Virus record (IMG/VR): IMGVR_UViG_3300021425_000083
Coordinates: 1-37,503 of that record
Length of the DNA: 37,503 nucleotides
Origin: a virus
Reading direction: 5' to 3' (one strand)
Shown here: positions 29,596-37,503 of the stretch, one piece after another
How positions within the stretch are numbered: position 1 is the first letter of the stretch
How the letters are laid out: each line of letters starts with the position of its first letter
The notes under the pieces: model-generated
Seen by the model: only the letters and a program-made list of their open reading frames with translations
Database searches by the model: none
Told to the model about the DNA's origin: nothing
Program-made: the position numbers and the translations under genes

Positions 29596-30762
29596 ATGGC
29601 AAAACAAACAATAAACATCGGAACAATTGCAAATGACGGCACAGGTTCAACACTTCGAGCCGCTGGTGATTTAGTCAACGACAACTTTAATGAAATTTAT
29701 ACAGCAATAGGTGACGGTACAACTTTAACAAATATATTAGCTGCTGGATATATTACAGCTTCATCAACAGACACTTTAACTAACAAGTCAGGTAATATAT
29801 CTCAATGGACAAACGACTCTGGTTATCTTACTTCATTCTCAGAAACTAATGATTTATCATCAACAGTTACTTGGGCTGATGTTCCAGATGCTAATATTAC
29901 AGAGTCAAGTGTAACACAACATCAATCAGCAATAAATTCAGGTGTTTCCATTACAGAAAGTCAAATAAGTGATTTACAAAGTTACATAACTGCAGGTTCA
30001 ACAACAACACTCACTAATAAAACTTTTGACGCAAATGGTACAGGTAACTCAATATCAAATATTGAAGTTGCTGACTTAGCGTCTGGTGTATTAGACACAG
30101 ATTTAACTTCAGTTTCAAGTTTGGATGATACAATTGCTTCAGCAAAAGCAATTAAAACTTATGTTGATAATGTTGCAGCTGCAGGTATTCATTATCATAC
30201 AGCAGTAAGAGTAGAGTCTCCAATAAATTTAAATGCTTCATATGATAACGGTACTTTAGGTGTAGGTGCAACTTTAACTAACACAGGCACTTTAGCGGCC
30301 ATTTCAATTGATGGTGTTGCTTTATCTTTAAATGATAGAGTTTTAATTTACAATCAAACAAATGCAGCTCACAATGGTGTATATTATGTATCAACTGTTG
30401 GTGATGGTGCAACTGCTTGGGTATTAACAAGAACAACAGATACAGATAGTTATGGTGCTTCTGATCCTGATGCTTTAGGAGAAGGTGATGCCTTTTTCGT
30501 AAGTGAGGGGAATACAGGTGCTGGAGAATTATATGTAATGAATACTAGTGGTACAATTACATTTGGCACTACAAATATTACATTTTCTGTAATTGCCGAA
30601 ACAGCAGTATATTCAGCAGGTCAATCTTTAACACTATCTGGAACAGAATTTTCAGTAACAGCAGGTTCTATCAGTTCTACACAGTTAACAAGTGCTGTTC
30701 AACTACAAATATTAGATAGTTCTGGATCAGTAGTTAAATCACTATATGGTTCAGGATCGTAA
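29596..30762 (+). CDS. Tail fibre-like structural protein (388 aa)
   Basis: The N-terminus TINIGTIANDGTGSTLRAAG, followed by DLVNDNFNEIYTAIGDGTTL, is a common opening of marine phage fibre or baseplate-attached proteins. The body is Ser/Thr/Asn-rich with fibre-type phrases (TLTNKTFDANGTGNSISNIE, DTIASAKAIKTYVDNVAAAG) and ends in a beta-rich domain. No chaperone or receptor-binding tip was recognised. It lies between wedge genes, so it may be a short fibre or an adaptor. The role is inferred from composition and place. Confidence 0.7.
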   Translation: MAKQTINIGTIANDGTGSTLRAAGDLVNDNFNEIYTAIGDGTTLTNILAAGYITASSTDTLTNKSGNISQWTNDSGYLTSFSETNDLSSTVTWADVPDANITESSVTQHQSAINSGVSITESQISDLQSYITAGSTTTLTNKTFDANGTGNSISNIEVADLASGVLDTDLTSVSSLDDTIASAKAIKTYVDNVAAAGIHYHTAVRVESPINLNASYDNGTLGVGATLTNTGTLAAISIDGVALSLNDRVLIYNQTNAAHNGVYYVSTVGDGATAWVLTRTTDTDSYGASDPDALGEGDAFFVSEGNTGAGELYVMNTSGTITFGTTNITFSVIAETAVYSAGQSLTLSGTEFSVTAGSISSTQLTSAVQLQILDSSGSVVKSLYGSGS

Positions 30763-30771
30763 TAAAATGAT

Positions 30772-30779
30772 TATAAATA
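30772..30779 (+). promoter_or_regulatory. Late-type promoter octamer upstream of gp8
   Basis: TATAAATA, an exact match, lies 17 bases before the gp8 ATG (30797). A GAGGAA ribosome binding site lies between them. An out-of-frame ATG (30783) falls 3 bases after the octamer. Confidence 0.68.
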
Positions 30780-30796
30780 TAAATGAGGAATAAGAA

Positions 30797-32293
30797 ATGC
30801 CAGCAATTATAACAAACAAATTTAGAATGAACAATGCGGAACAGTTTTCAGAATCATTTTCTGAAGCTTCTCCAACAGTTTACTACTTAGGAATAGGTAG
30901 AGCACAAGAATTTGGTACTTTAACAAGACCAGACGGAAGAACAGACTACGAAGGAACTGAAACTGCACCTATTACACCAGGTGATAGTGTATTAAACGAA
31001 TTTAAAAACTTTGACGATTTATTAGCTGCTAAGAAAATTACAGCTTCAGATGTGTCTTTTGTAATACCAAGAAGAAACTGGACGTCTGGCACAGTTTATG
31101 ATATTTACAGACACGACTATGAAGAATATGTAACAGGCAGTACATCAACAAGAGTAACTTCAAATAGTGGTGCAACTACTTTATTTGACTCAACTTTTTA
31201 TGTTTTAACTTCAGATAGAAATGTTTACAAATGTTTAGATAATAACGGTGGTGGAACATCAACAGATCAACCATCTGGCACTTCTACTTCAGTTATTACA
31301 ACTTCAGATGACTATAAGTGGAAATATATGTACACTTTATCAGCGTCACAACAAGCAAATTTCTTATCTACAGATTTTATGGGTGTTTCAACAGACTCAA
31401 CTGTAAGTTCAGCTGCTGTTGATGGTGCCTTAGATGTGGTTAAAATTAAAACTGCTGGTTCTGGTTATACAATTTCAGGTGGTGCAACATCAGGAACAAT
31501 AACTGCTGTACCAATAAAAGGTGATGGTAGTGGTGGAGTATGTTCAGTTACTTTAACTTCAGGTGCAATTACAGCTGTTACAGTTACAACAAGAGGTACA
31601 GGATACACATCAGGTTATATTAGAAATGCTGATATAATTACAGCAACAAATGCTGGTGGTGCTGGTTCAGGTGCTGAGTTAGATGTTATTATTCCACCAA
31701 AAGGTGGACACGGATTTAATGCTGTAGAAGAATTAGGTGGATTTTTTGTAATGTTAAACACAACATTAGAAGGTACAGAAAGTACAAACTCTGGTGACTT
31801 TACAGCTGCAAACGACTTTAGAAAAATTACTTTAATTAAAGATCCAAACAACGCAAGTGGAACAGCTGCTTCAGCTGCAACATTAAGAGGAACATATGCA
31901 GTTAAAATTGCAAGTTCTCCAACACCAGGAACATTTACTGCTGATGAAGAAATTAATCAAGCAACAACAGGTGCTGTTGGTAAAGTTGTTGAATGGGATT
32001 CTGTAAACGGTATTTTATATTACATTCAGACAAGGCATAATGACGCTGGGGCTGATAGTAATGGAAATGTAACTGCTTTTTCAGGTGCAAATGTAATTAC
32101 TGGTCAAAGTTCAAGTGCCACTGGTACTCCAGACACTTCTACACAAACAGTTAACAACGTTTCATTTACTTCTGGATATGCTGCTCCAGAATTACAACAC
32201 GACTCAGGTGAAATTTTATATGTAGAGAACAGAACAAAAATTACAAGAGCGACTGATCAAACAGAAAATATAAAATTAATCATTGAGTTTTAA
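30797..32293 (+). CDS. 8: gp8 baseplate wedge protein
   Basis: The opening (PAIITNKFRMNNAEQFSESF), SFVIPRRNWTSGTVYDIYRH, FYVLTSDRNVYKCLDNNGGG and DDYKWKYMYTLSASQQANFL match the gp8 wedge family. At 498 residues it is longer than T4 gp8 (334), because of a Gly/Thr/Ser-rich beta domain (about residues 210-300) and a GE-x-x-x-ATTGAVGKVVEW module. In T4, gp8 dimers link gp6, gp7 and gp10 in the wedge. A GAGGAA ribosome binding site lies upstream. Confidence 0.9.
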   Translation: MPAIITNKFRMNNAEQFSESFSEASPTVYYLGIGRAQEFGTLTRPDGRTDYEGTETAPITPGDSVLNEFKNFDDLLAAKKITASDVSFVIPRRNWTSGTVYDIYRHDYEEYVTGSTSTRVTSNSGATTLFDSTFYVLTSDRNVYKCLDNNGGGTSTDQPSGTSTSVITTSDDYKWKYMYTLSASQQANFLSTDFMGVSTDSTVSSAAVDGALDVVKIKTAGSGYTISGGATSGTITAVPIKGDGSGGVCSVTLTSGAITAVTVTTRGTGYTSGYIRNADIITATNAGGAGSGAELDVIIPPKGGHGFNAVEELGGFFVMLNTTLEGTESTNSGDFTAANDFRKITLIKDPNNASGTAASAATLRGTYAVKIASSPTPGTFTADEEINQATTGAVGKVVEWDSVNGILYYIQTRHNDAGADSNGNVTAFSGANVITGQSSSATGTPDTSTQTVNNVSFTSGYAAPELQHDSGEILYVENRTKITRATDQTENIKLIIEF

Positions 32294-32307
32294 TATAGAG
32301 GAAAGAT

Positions 32308-35300
32308 ATGCCAAGTCCAACTGATTTTAATGTCAGTCCTTACTATGACGATTTTACAGAGTCGAAAAAGTTTCACAGAATACTTTTTAGACCTGCATTT
32401 GCTGTTCAAGCTAGAGAATTAACACAAGTTCAAACTCAACTACAAAATCAAATAGAAAGAGTATCAGATCACCTTTTTGACAAAGGTGCAATGATTATAC
32501 CTGGTGAAATTGGGTATGATTTAAAATACTATGCTGTAAAACTTACTTCTAAATCAGCTTCAAGTTTATCTACATACGTTGGTACAAAATTAACTGGCGG
32601 AACTTCAGGCGTAACTGCAAAAGTTATAAACGCTGTCGCAACTGACGGTACTGATCCAGATACATTATTTGTAAAATATTTTAACACAAACAGTACTGAC
32701 AACACAACAATAGCCTTTTCAGATGGTGAAACTTTAACATCGGACGGTTCAGGTAATCCAACTGTTGTTGTTGATACAACTGCTACAGGTTCAGCTGCAC
32801 AAATACAAGAAGGTGTTTATTATATTAATGGTTTTCACGTTCAAGTGTCAGCACAAACTTTAATCTTAGACAAATATTCAAACACACCTAGTTATAGAGT
32901 TGGTTTAACAGTTACAGAATCTTTTGTAACTCCAGGAGATGACTCAAGTTTAAATGATAATGCTCAAGGTACTTCAAACACAAATGCTCCAGGTGCTCAC
33001 AGATTTAAAATTCTTCTTACATTAGCTAAAAAAGGATTATCAAGTACCGAAGATACAAACTTTTATGAATTGTTAAGACTATCAAGTGGTACGTTGCAAA
33101 ATCAAGTTAGATCAACTGAATATGCTGTTTTAGAAGATACATTAGCAAGAAGAACATATGACGAGTCTGGTGACTATGTTGTTAGACCTTTTGATATTGA
33201 TGTTAGAGAACATTTAGCATCAGGTAATAATAGAGGTATCTATACATCAGCAAACGGTGGTGATACTACTAAACTTGCTGTAGGATTTTCTCCAGGAAAA
33301 GCATATGTAAAAGGTTATGAAATAGATACTATAGCTACTACTTACATTGATGTAGATAAGGCTAGAGATTTCGATACACAAAATAATTTTAGTACAAGAT
33401 TTGATATTGGTAACTATGTTAACGTAACAAACGTTTATGGTACACCAGATATTGCTTCTGCGTCAGGTATTGAACCATTTAAAGGATTAACTCTCCATAA
33501 CGTGGCTACAAGTTCACGTGGTACTGCAAATACAGGAACAGAATCTTCCGTAACACAAATAGGAAGAGCAAAAAGTAGAGGTTTTGAATATTCATCTGGT
33601 ACTGCTTCGGCAAATATTTTTTCAAATTCAAGTTTAACAAGTGCAATTTACAAACATTATCTTTTTGATATTGTTTTGTTTACTCATTTAAATATTAGAA
33701 CAGCTCAATCATTTACAACTGGAGAAGTTGTAACTGGTGGAACTTCAGGTGCAACTGGTGTTGTACAAACACACTCTACAACTGAAAGTGCTACAATTAC
33801 AGATATTACTCAAGCTGATCCTGCTGTAGTTACAGCAAACAACAATTTTAAAGAAGGTCAACAAGTTACAATTTCAAGTGTATCTGGTATGACTGAAGTT
33901 AATGGTAATGTTTATACGGTTAGAAATCCATCAGGTACAACATTTGAATTATATGACACAGACGGAACAACATCTATAGATTCATCAGCGTTCACTGCTT
34001 ATAGTTCAGGTGGAACAGCTGCACATGGAGTTGTTGTAATTTCAAGTGTACAAGGTGACTTTGTTGCTGGAGAAACTATTACAGGTGGCACATCAAGTAA
34101 CACAGCAGTTATTCAATCAGACGCTGTTGGTTTAAAAGGTGTTACACCATTTGATTTACCATCAGTTAAACAAATTGCAATGGCTGGTAGTCCAACATTT
34201 ACTGCTGATACAGCATTAGATGCTACAAATGGTGATAACTTTGTTTTAACTGGATCAATTGACGTTGGTTCAGGTTCTGCTGATGTACAAGGTATTAATA
34301 CAAGATTTACTGAAGAATTAAAAGTTGGCGACTCAATTTCATTTACAAATGATAGTGGAAATACAGAAACAAAAATAGTAGAAGCTATTATTTCAAATTC
34401 AAGTTTGACATTATCAAGTGTAACTGCAGCTGCTTCTACAAAAACAATTGTAACAAGAAGACGTGCAAAATCACAATCACCTGAAAAAAATGTTTCTATA
34501 TTTAAATTACCTTATCAAAACATTAAAACTTTAAAAACAACTGCTAACGGTAACGCTTCAGATACAACATATACTTTTAGAAAACACGAAATTAAATCTT
34601 TAACTGGAGATGGTATTGGAACATTTAATGCAGGTGTAGATGAAACGTTTGCTGATTTATCAGAAAGTGATTTTTCAATTTCAATAACATCATTAGGTTC
34701 TGGAAGTTCAGGTGCCGTTGGAGATGTTTTAAGTTTAACAGGAAACAACCACGAAGGTACTTCAATTTTTACCTTAAACGTTGCAAAAACACAATTAACA
34801 ATTGACTTTGGTGCTAATTATGCTTCACACGATATAAAGGCTTTACTAACTATAAACAAATCAGTAGGTACATCAAAAACAAAATCTTTAACAACAGGTT
34901 CACAGGTTGCAATAACAGATCAAACTACAATTGAAAGTGGTACAATAGGTCTTGCAAAAGCAGACGTTTATCAAATAAATGCAGTTTATATGGCTGCTAA
35001 TTTTTCAACAGCTGCAACTACAAGTGATACAAATATTACAAGTAGATTTGATTTAGACAATGGTCAAAGAGATAATTTTTATGACATTGGTAGAATAAAA
35101 TTAAAAGATGGTGAAGTAACACCAACAGGCCGACTATTAATTGATTTTGATTATTTTACTCATAGTTCAGGTGATTACTTTGATGTTGATTCATATTCAG
35201 CAATTAATTATGAGGATATACCAGCATATACTTCATCTACAACAGGTGTAAGATATGAGTTAAGAGATAGTTTAGATTTTAGACCAAGAGTTGATGACGC

Positions 35301-37503
35301 TTCTACAATTAATTCAGGAGTACAAGACAGATCGTTTGATGGCACAGGTGCCTCAACAGTACAACCTATTAAATTTAATTCTGATGTAAGATCAGATTTT
35401 GAATATTATTTAGGAAGAGTAGATAAAATATTTTTAGACAAAGATGGTAATTTTAAAGTTGTAAAAGGTGCTAGTTCAATAGCACCAAGAGTTCCAGGTA
35501 CTTTAGATAATGCTATGCACCTATACACATTATTTTTACCAGCATACACATTAGATACTTCCGATGTAGGTATTGAACACGTTGATAATAAACGATACAC
35601 AATGAGAGATATTGGTCGTATTGAAAGTAGAATTGACACAGTTGAATACTATACTCAATTATCTCTTTTAGAAACAGCTGCACAAAATTTACAAATACAA
35701 GACGCAAATGGTTTTGATAGATTTAAAAATGGATTTGTCGTAGATAACTTTACAGGTCATAATATAGGCGATGTTGGAAATAAAGATTATAAAGTTTCAA
35801 TAGATTATGCAAAAGGTGAATTGCGTCCTACATTCCACGAAGATGCTGTCAAATTGATTGAAAGAGATGATGATGGCACAGCAATTGTGGCCGCTGATAG
35901 AACAGCTGCAAACTATCAAAAAACAGGTGATCTTATTACTTTACCTTACACAGAAGCTACTTTAATTGATCAACCATATGCAAGTAAAGCTATTAATGTA
36001 AATCCATTTGGAGTATTTACTTGGATAGGGTCAATAGAATTAACACCTCCAGGTGATGAATGGAAAGAAACAGAAAGAGCTCCAGAATTAGTTATCAACA
36101 ATCCTAATGGTAGTTGGGATAACTTAACAAAACAATCTGGTAATAGTGGTCAGTTATCTGAATTTCCTATGAGTACAGTTTGGAATTCTTGGCAAGATAC
36201 TTGGACAGGAAGACCTATAGAAACAGAAAGACGTGATATTGGAACTTATGAAGTAAGAGGTGGCCATGGTTGGAGAGTTATTGCTAGACAAGAAGTCACT
36301 ACTGCACAACAAGTTTCACAAACAAGAACAGGTATTAGAGCTGTTGCTGTACCAGAAACAATTAGAACATCTATTGGTGATAGAGTTGTTTCAGTTGCCT
36401 TTGTTCCTTTTATAAGAAGTAGAACAATTACATTTAATGCAACAAGATTAAAACCAAATACAAGAGTATATCCATTCTTTGATAATATTAATATTGCCTC
36501 ATACGTAACACCTGACGGTGGTTCTTTAGGAGGTAATTTAGTTACAGACGCTAATGGTTCAGTAACAGGTACTTTTGCAATACCTGATCCAAAAGTTGAC
36601 GCAAATCCTAGATGGAGAACAGGACAACGACTATTCAGATTAACAAGTTCTTCTTCAAACAGTTTAACAAATGCAAATGTAGAAACAGCGGCAAACGTTG
36701 AGTACGTTGCAAGAGGATTATTAGAAACTGTAAGGGAAACTATTTTATCAAGTAGAGAAGCTCGTGTTGAAATGAGAAGTGTTACTGAAACACAATCTAT
36801 CACAAGAACATCTACAAGAACGGAAGAAAGACAAGTTGGTTACCACGATCCTTTAGCACAAACATTCTTAATTGATGATGAAGGTGGTGTATTCTTAACT
36901 TCAATTGACATATTCTTTAGTACAAAAGATAGTGCTATACCAGTTACAGTACAAATTAGAGATGTTGTTAACGGTTATCCAGGACAAAAAATATTACCAT
37001 TCTCAGAAGTTACTTTAAATCCTGGTTCAGTAAATACAAGTACGGATGGTACAGTCGCAACTAAATTTACATTCCCAAGTCCAGTTTATATACAAAACAA
37101 TATAGAATACTGTTTTGTTGTAATGGCTAACTCACAAGATTACAATGCTTATGTAGCAAGAATAGGTGAAACATCATTAGACTCAAATAGAACCATATCT
37201 GCTCAACCTTATGCTGGTGTATTATTTAAATCTCAAAACGGTATGACTTGGTCTGCTGAACAAAATGAAGATATGAAGTTTAAACTAAGAAGAGCAGAAT
37301 TTAGTCAAGTTACAGGTACAGTTACTTTAACAAATGATACTTTATCTACAAGAACACTTAAAAATAATCCTTTAAGAACAACAAATGGCTCGTCAGTTAT
37401 TAGAGTATTCCATCCAAATCACGGTATGCACGGAACTGATAACAATGTTACGATTGCTGGTATACCAAGCGGAACTTATAATGGTATTGATACTACTACA
37501 GAT
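32308..37503 (+). CDS. Very large baseplate/tail structural protein, 3' end missing (over 1,700 aa)
   Basis: ATG 32308 follows GAGGAAAG and the frame stays open to the end of the window (1,732 codons). The N-terminus (PSPTDFNVSPYYDDFTESKK, FHRILFRPAFAVQARELTQV) matches the DUF4815-type structural proteins of marine T4-like phages. Several GE-x-x-TGGTSG-type modules occur at about residues 91, 468 and 585. The C-terminal third reads RTRTGIRAVAVPE-like and TFNATRLKPNTRVYPFFDNI, then VGYHDPLAQTFLIDDEGGVF, a conserved block of this family. It lies right after gp8, where T4 has gp9-gp10, so it may provide the fibre-attachment part of the baseplate rim; this is inference. Confidence 0.8.
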   Translation, partial: MPSPTDFNVSPYYDDFTESKKFHRILFRPAFAVQARELTQVQTQLQNQIERVSDHLFDKGAMIIPGEIGYDLKYYAVKLTSKSASSLSTYVGTKLTGGTSGVTAKVINAVATDGTDPDTLFVKYFNTNSTDNTTIAFSDGETLTSDGSGNPTVVVDTTATGSAAQIQEGVYYINGFHVQVSAQTLILDKYSNTPSYRVGLTVTESFVTPGDDSSLNDNAQGTSNTNAPGAHRFKILLTLAKKGLSSTEDTNFYELLRLSSGTLQNQVRSTEYAVLEDTLARRTYDESGDYVVRPFDIDVREHLASGNNRGIYTSANGGDTTKLAVGFSPGKAYVKGYEIDTIATTYIDVDKARDFDTQNNFSTRFDIGNYVNVTNVYGTPDIASASGIEPFKGLTLHNVATSSRGTANTGTESSVTQIGRAKSRGFEYSSGTASANIFSNSSLTSAIYKHYLFDIVLFTHLNIRTAQSFTTGEVVTGGTSGATGVVQTHSTTESATITDITQADPAVVTANNNFKEGQQVTISSVSGMTEVNGNVYTVRNPSGTTFELYDTDGTTSIDSSAFTAYSSGGTAAHGVVVISSVQGDFVAGETITGGTSSNTAVIQSDAVGLKGVTPFDLPSVKQIAMAGSPTFTADTALDATNGDNFVLTGSIDVGSGSADVQGINTRFTEELKVGDSISFTNDSGNTETKIVEAIISNSSLTLSSVTAAASTKTIVTRRRAKSQSPEKNVSIFKLPYQNIKTLKTTANGNASDTTYTFRKHEIKSLTGDGIGTFNAGVDETFADLSESDFSISITSLGSGSSGAVGDVLSLTGNNHEGTSIFTLNVAKTQLTIDFGANYASHDIKALLTINKSVGTSKTKSLTTGSQVAITDQTTIESGTIGLAKADVYQINAVYMAANFSTAATTSDTNITSRFDLDNGQRDNFYDIGRIKLKDGEVTPTGRLLIDFDYFTHSSGDYFDVDSYSAINYEDIPAYTSSTTGVRYELRDSLDFRPRVDDASTINSGVQDRSFDGTGASTVQPIKFNSDVRSDFEYYLGRVDKIFLDKDGNFKVVKGASSIAPRVPGTLDNAMHLYTLFLPAYTLDTSDVGIEHVDNKRYTMRDIGRIESRIDTVEYYTQLSLLETAAQNLQIQDANGFDRFKNGFVVDNFTGHNIGDVGNKDYKVSIDYAKGELRPTFHEDAVKLIERDDDGTAIVAADRTAANYQKTGDLITLPYTEATLIDQPYASKAINVNPFGVFTWIGSIELTPPGDEWKETERAPELVINNPNGSWDNLTKQSGNSGQLSEFPMSTVWNSWQDTWTGRPIETERRDIGTYEVRGGHGWRVIARQEVTTAQQVSQTRTGIRAVAVPETIRTSIGDRVVSVAFVPFIRSRTITFNATRLKPNTRVYPFFDNINIASYVTPDGGSLGGNLVTDANGSVTGTFAIPDPKVDANPRWRTGQRLFRLTSSSSNSLTNANVETAANVEYVARGLLETVRETILSSREARVEMRSVTETQSITRTSTRTEERQVGYHDPLAQTFLIDDEGGVFLTSIDIFFSTKDSAIPVTVQIRDVVNGYPGQKILPFSEVTLNPGSVNTSTDGTVATKFTFPSPVYIQNNIEYCFVVMANSQDYNAYVARIGETSLDSNRTISAQPYAGVLFKSQNGMTWSAEQNEDMKFKLRRAEFSQVTGTVTLTNDTLSTRTLKNNPLRTTNGSSVIRVFHPNHGMHGTDNNVTIAGIPSGTYNGIDTTTD

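Noticed and set aside
36246-36803. Minus-strand ORF (185 codons) and other minus ORFs at 34515-34748, 35406-35639 and 35513-35707
   Set aside because: All lie inside the continuous large structural gene on the + strand and lack initiation signals.
1-37503. tRNA genes, CRISPR arrays, insertion sequences, integrase or attachment sites
   Set aside because: No cloverleaf with T-loop sequence, regular repeat-spacer array, transposase or integrase motif was found on reading through; a tRNA scan was not possible here.

Overview
The window looks like part of a marine T4-like myovirus genome. The DNA is AT-rich (my rough estimate is about one third G+C, with a richer block at about 12-15 kb). It carries T4-type proteins in a T4-like neighbourhood: gp59-gp32, gp4, hub genes, gp48-gp53, gp5, and gp25-gp6-gp8. 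It also carries auxiliary genes typical of ocean phages, namely PstS, an IscA/HesB-type Fe-S carrier and radical SAM enzymes. The closest known relatives are probably phages of SAR11 or other small AT-rich marine bacteria, or the related cyanophages. No host marker is present, so host assignment is inference.

Layout. 1-2.7 kb: the end of the gp59 helicase loader, two unknown genes, and the ssDNA-binding protein gp32 ending in a UUCG hairpin. 2.8-14.2 kb: an unknown gene, gp4 head completion, then a tail hub and baseplate block. That block holds a gp54-like tube initiator, a gp26-like chaperone with a probable programmed -1 frameshift, a two-TM membrane protein, a probable tape measure (gp29-like), gp48, gp53, a long gp27-like hub protein and a gp5-like spike without a lysozyme domain. 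14.2-24.3 kb: an accessory island between the spike and its PAAR tip. It holds a small lipoprotein, an Fe-S carrier and a sulfotransferase-like gene on +. A minus-strand cluster follows (QueC-like PP-loop ATPase, radical SAM core, stand-alone SPASM-type protein, nitroreductase, twitch/radical SAM). Next come pstS on + and a second minus-strand operon with an exported beta-lactamase-family hydrolase and small proteins. 24.3-37.5 kb: PAAR tip, gp25, gp6, a large wedge-like protein, a fibre-like protein, gp8 and a very large structural protein running off the right end.

Regulation can be read from the sequence. T4-late-type octamers (NATAAATA) precede many structural genes. Host sigma70-type promoters, several of them perfect TTGACA/TATAAT, precede gp32 and the minus-strand accessory operons. 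This suggests that early or middle accessory operons are embedded in a late structural region. Strikingly, many promoters of both classes are spaced so that the predicted transcription start is the A of an ATG, and those genes lack a Shine-Dalgarno (SD) sequence, which points to leaderless mRNAs.

The most notable candidates are this leaderless architecture, the frameshifted tail chaperone, the minus-strand radical SAM/SPASM/PP-loop/nitroreductase pathway of unknown product, and a long hairpin that hides the pstS ribosome binding site. No tRNA, CRISPR array, insertion sequence or integrase was seen.
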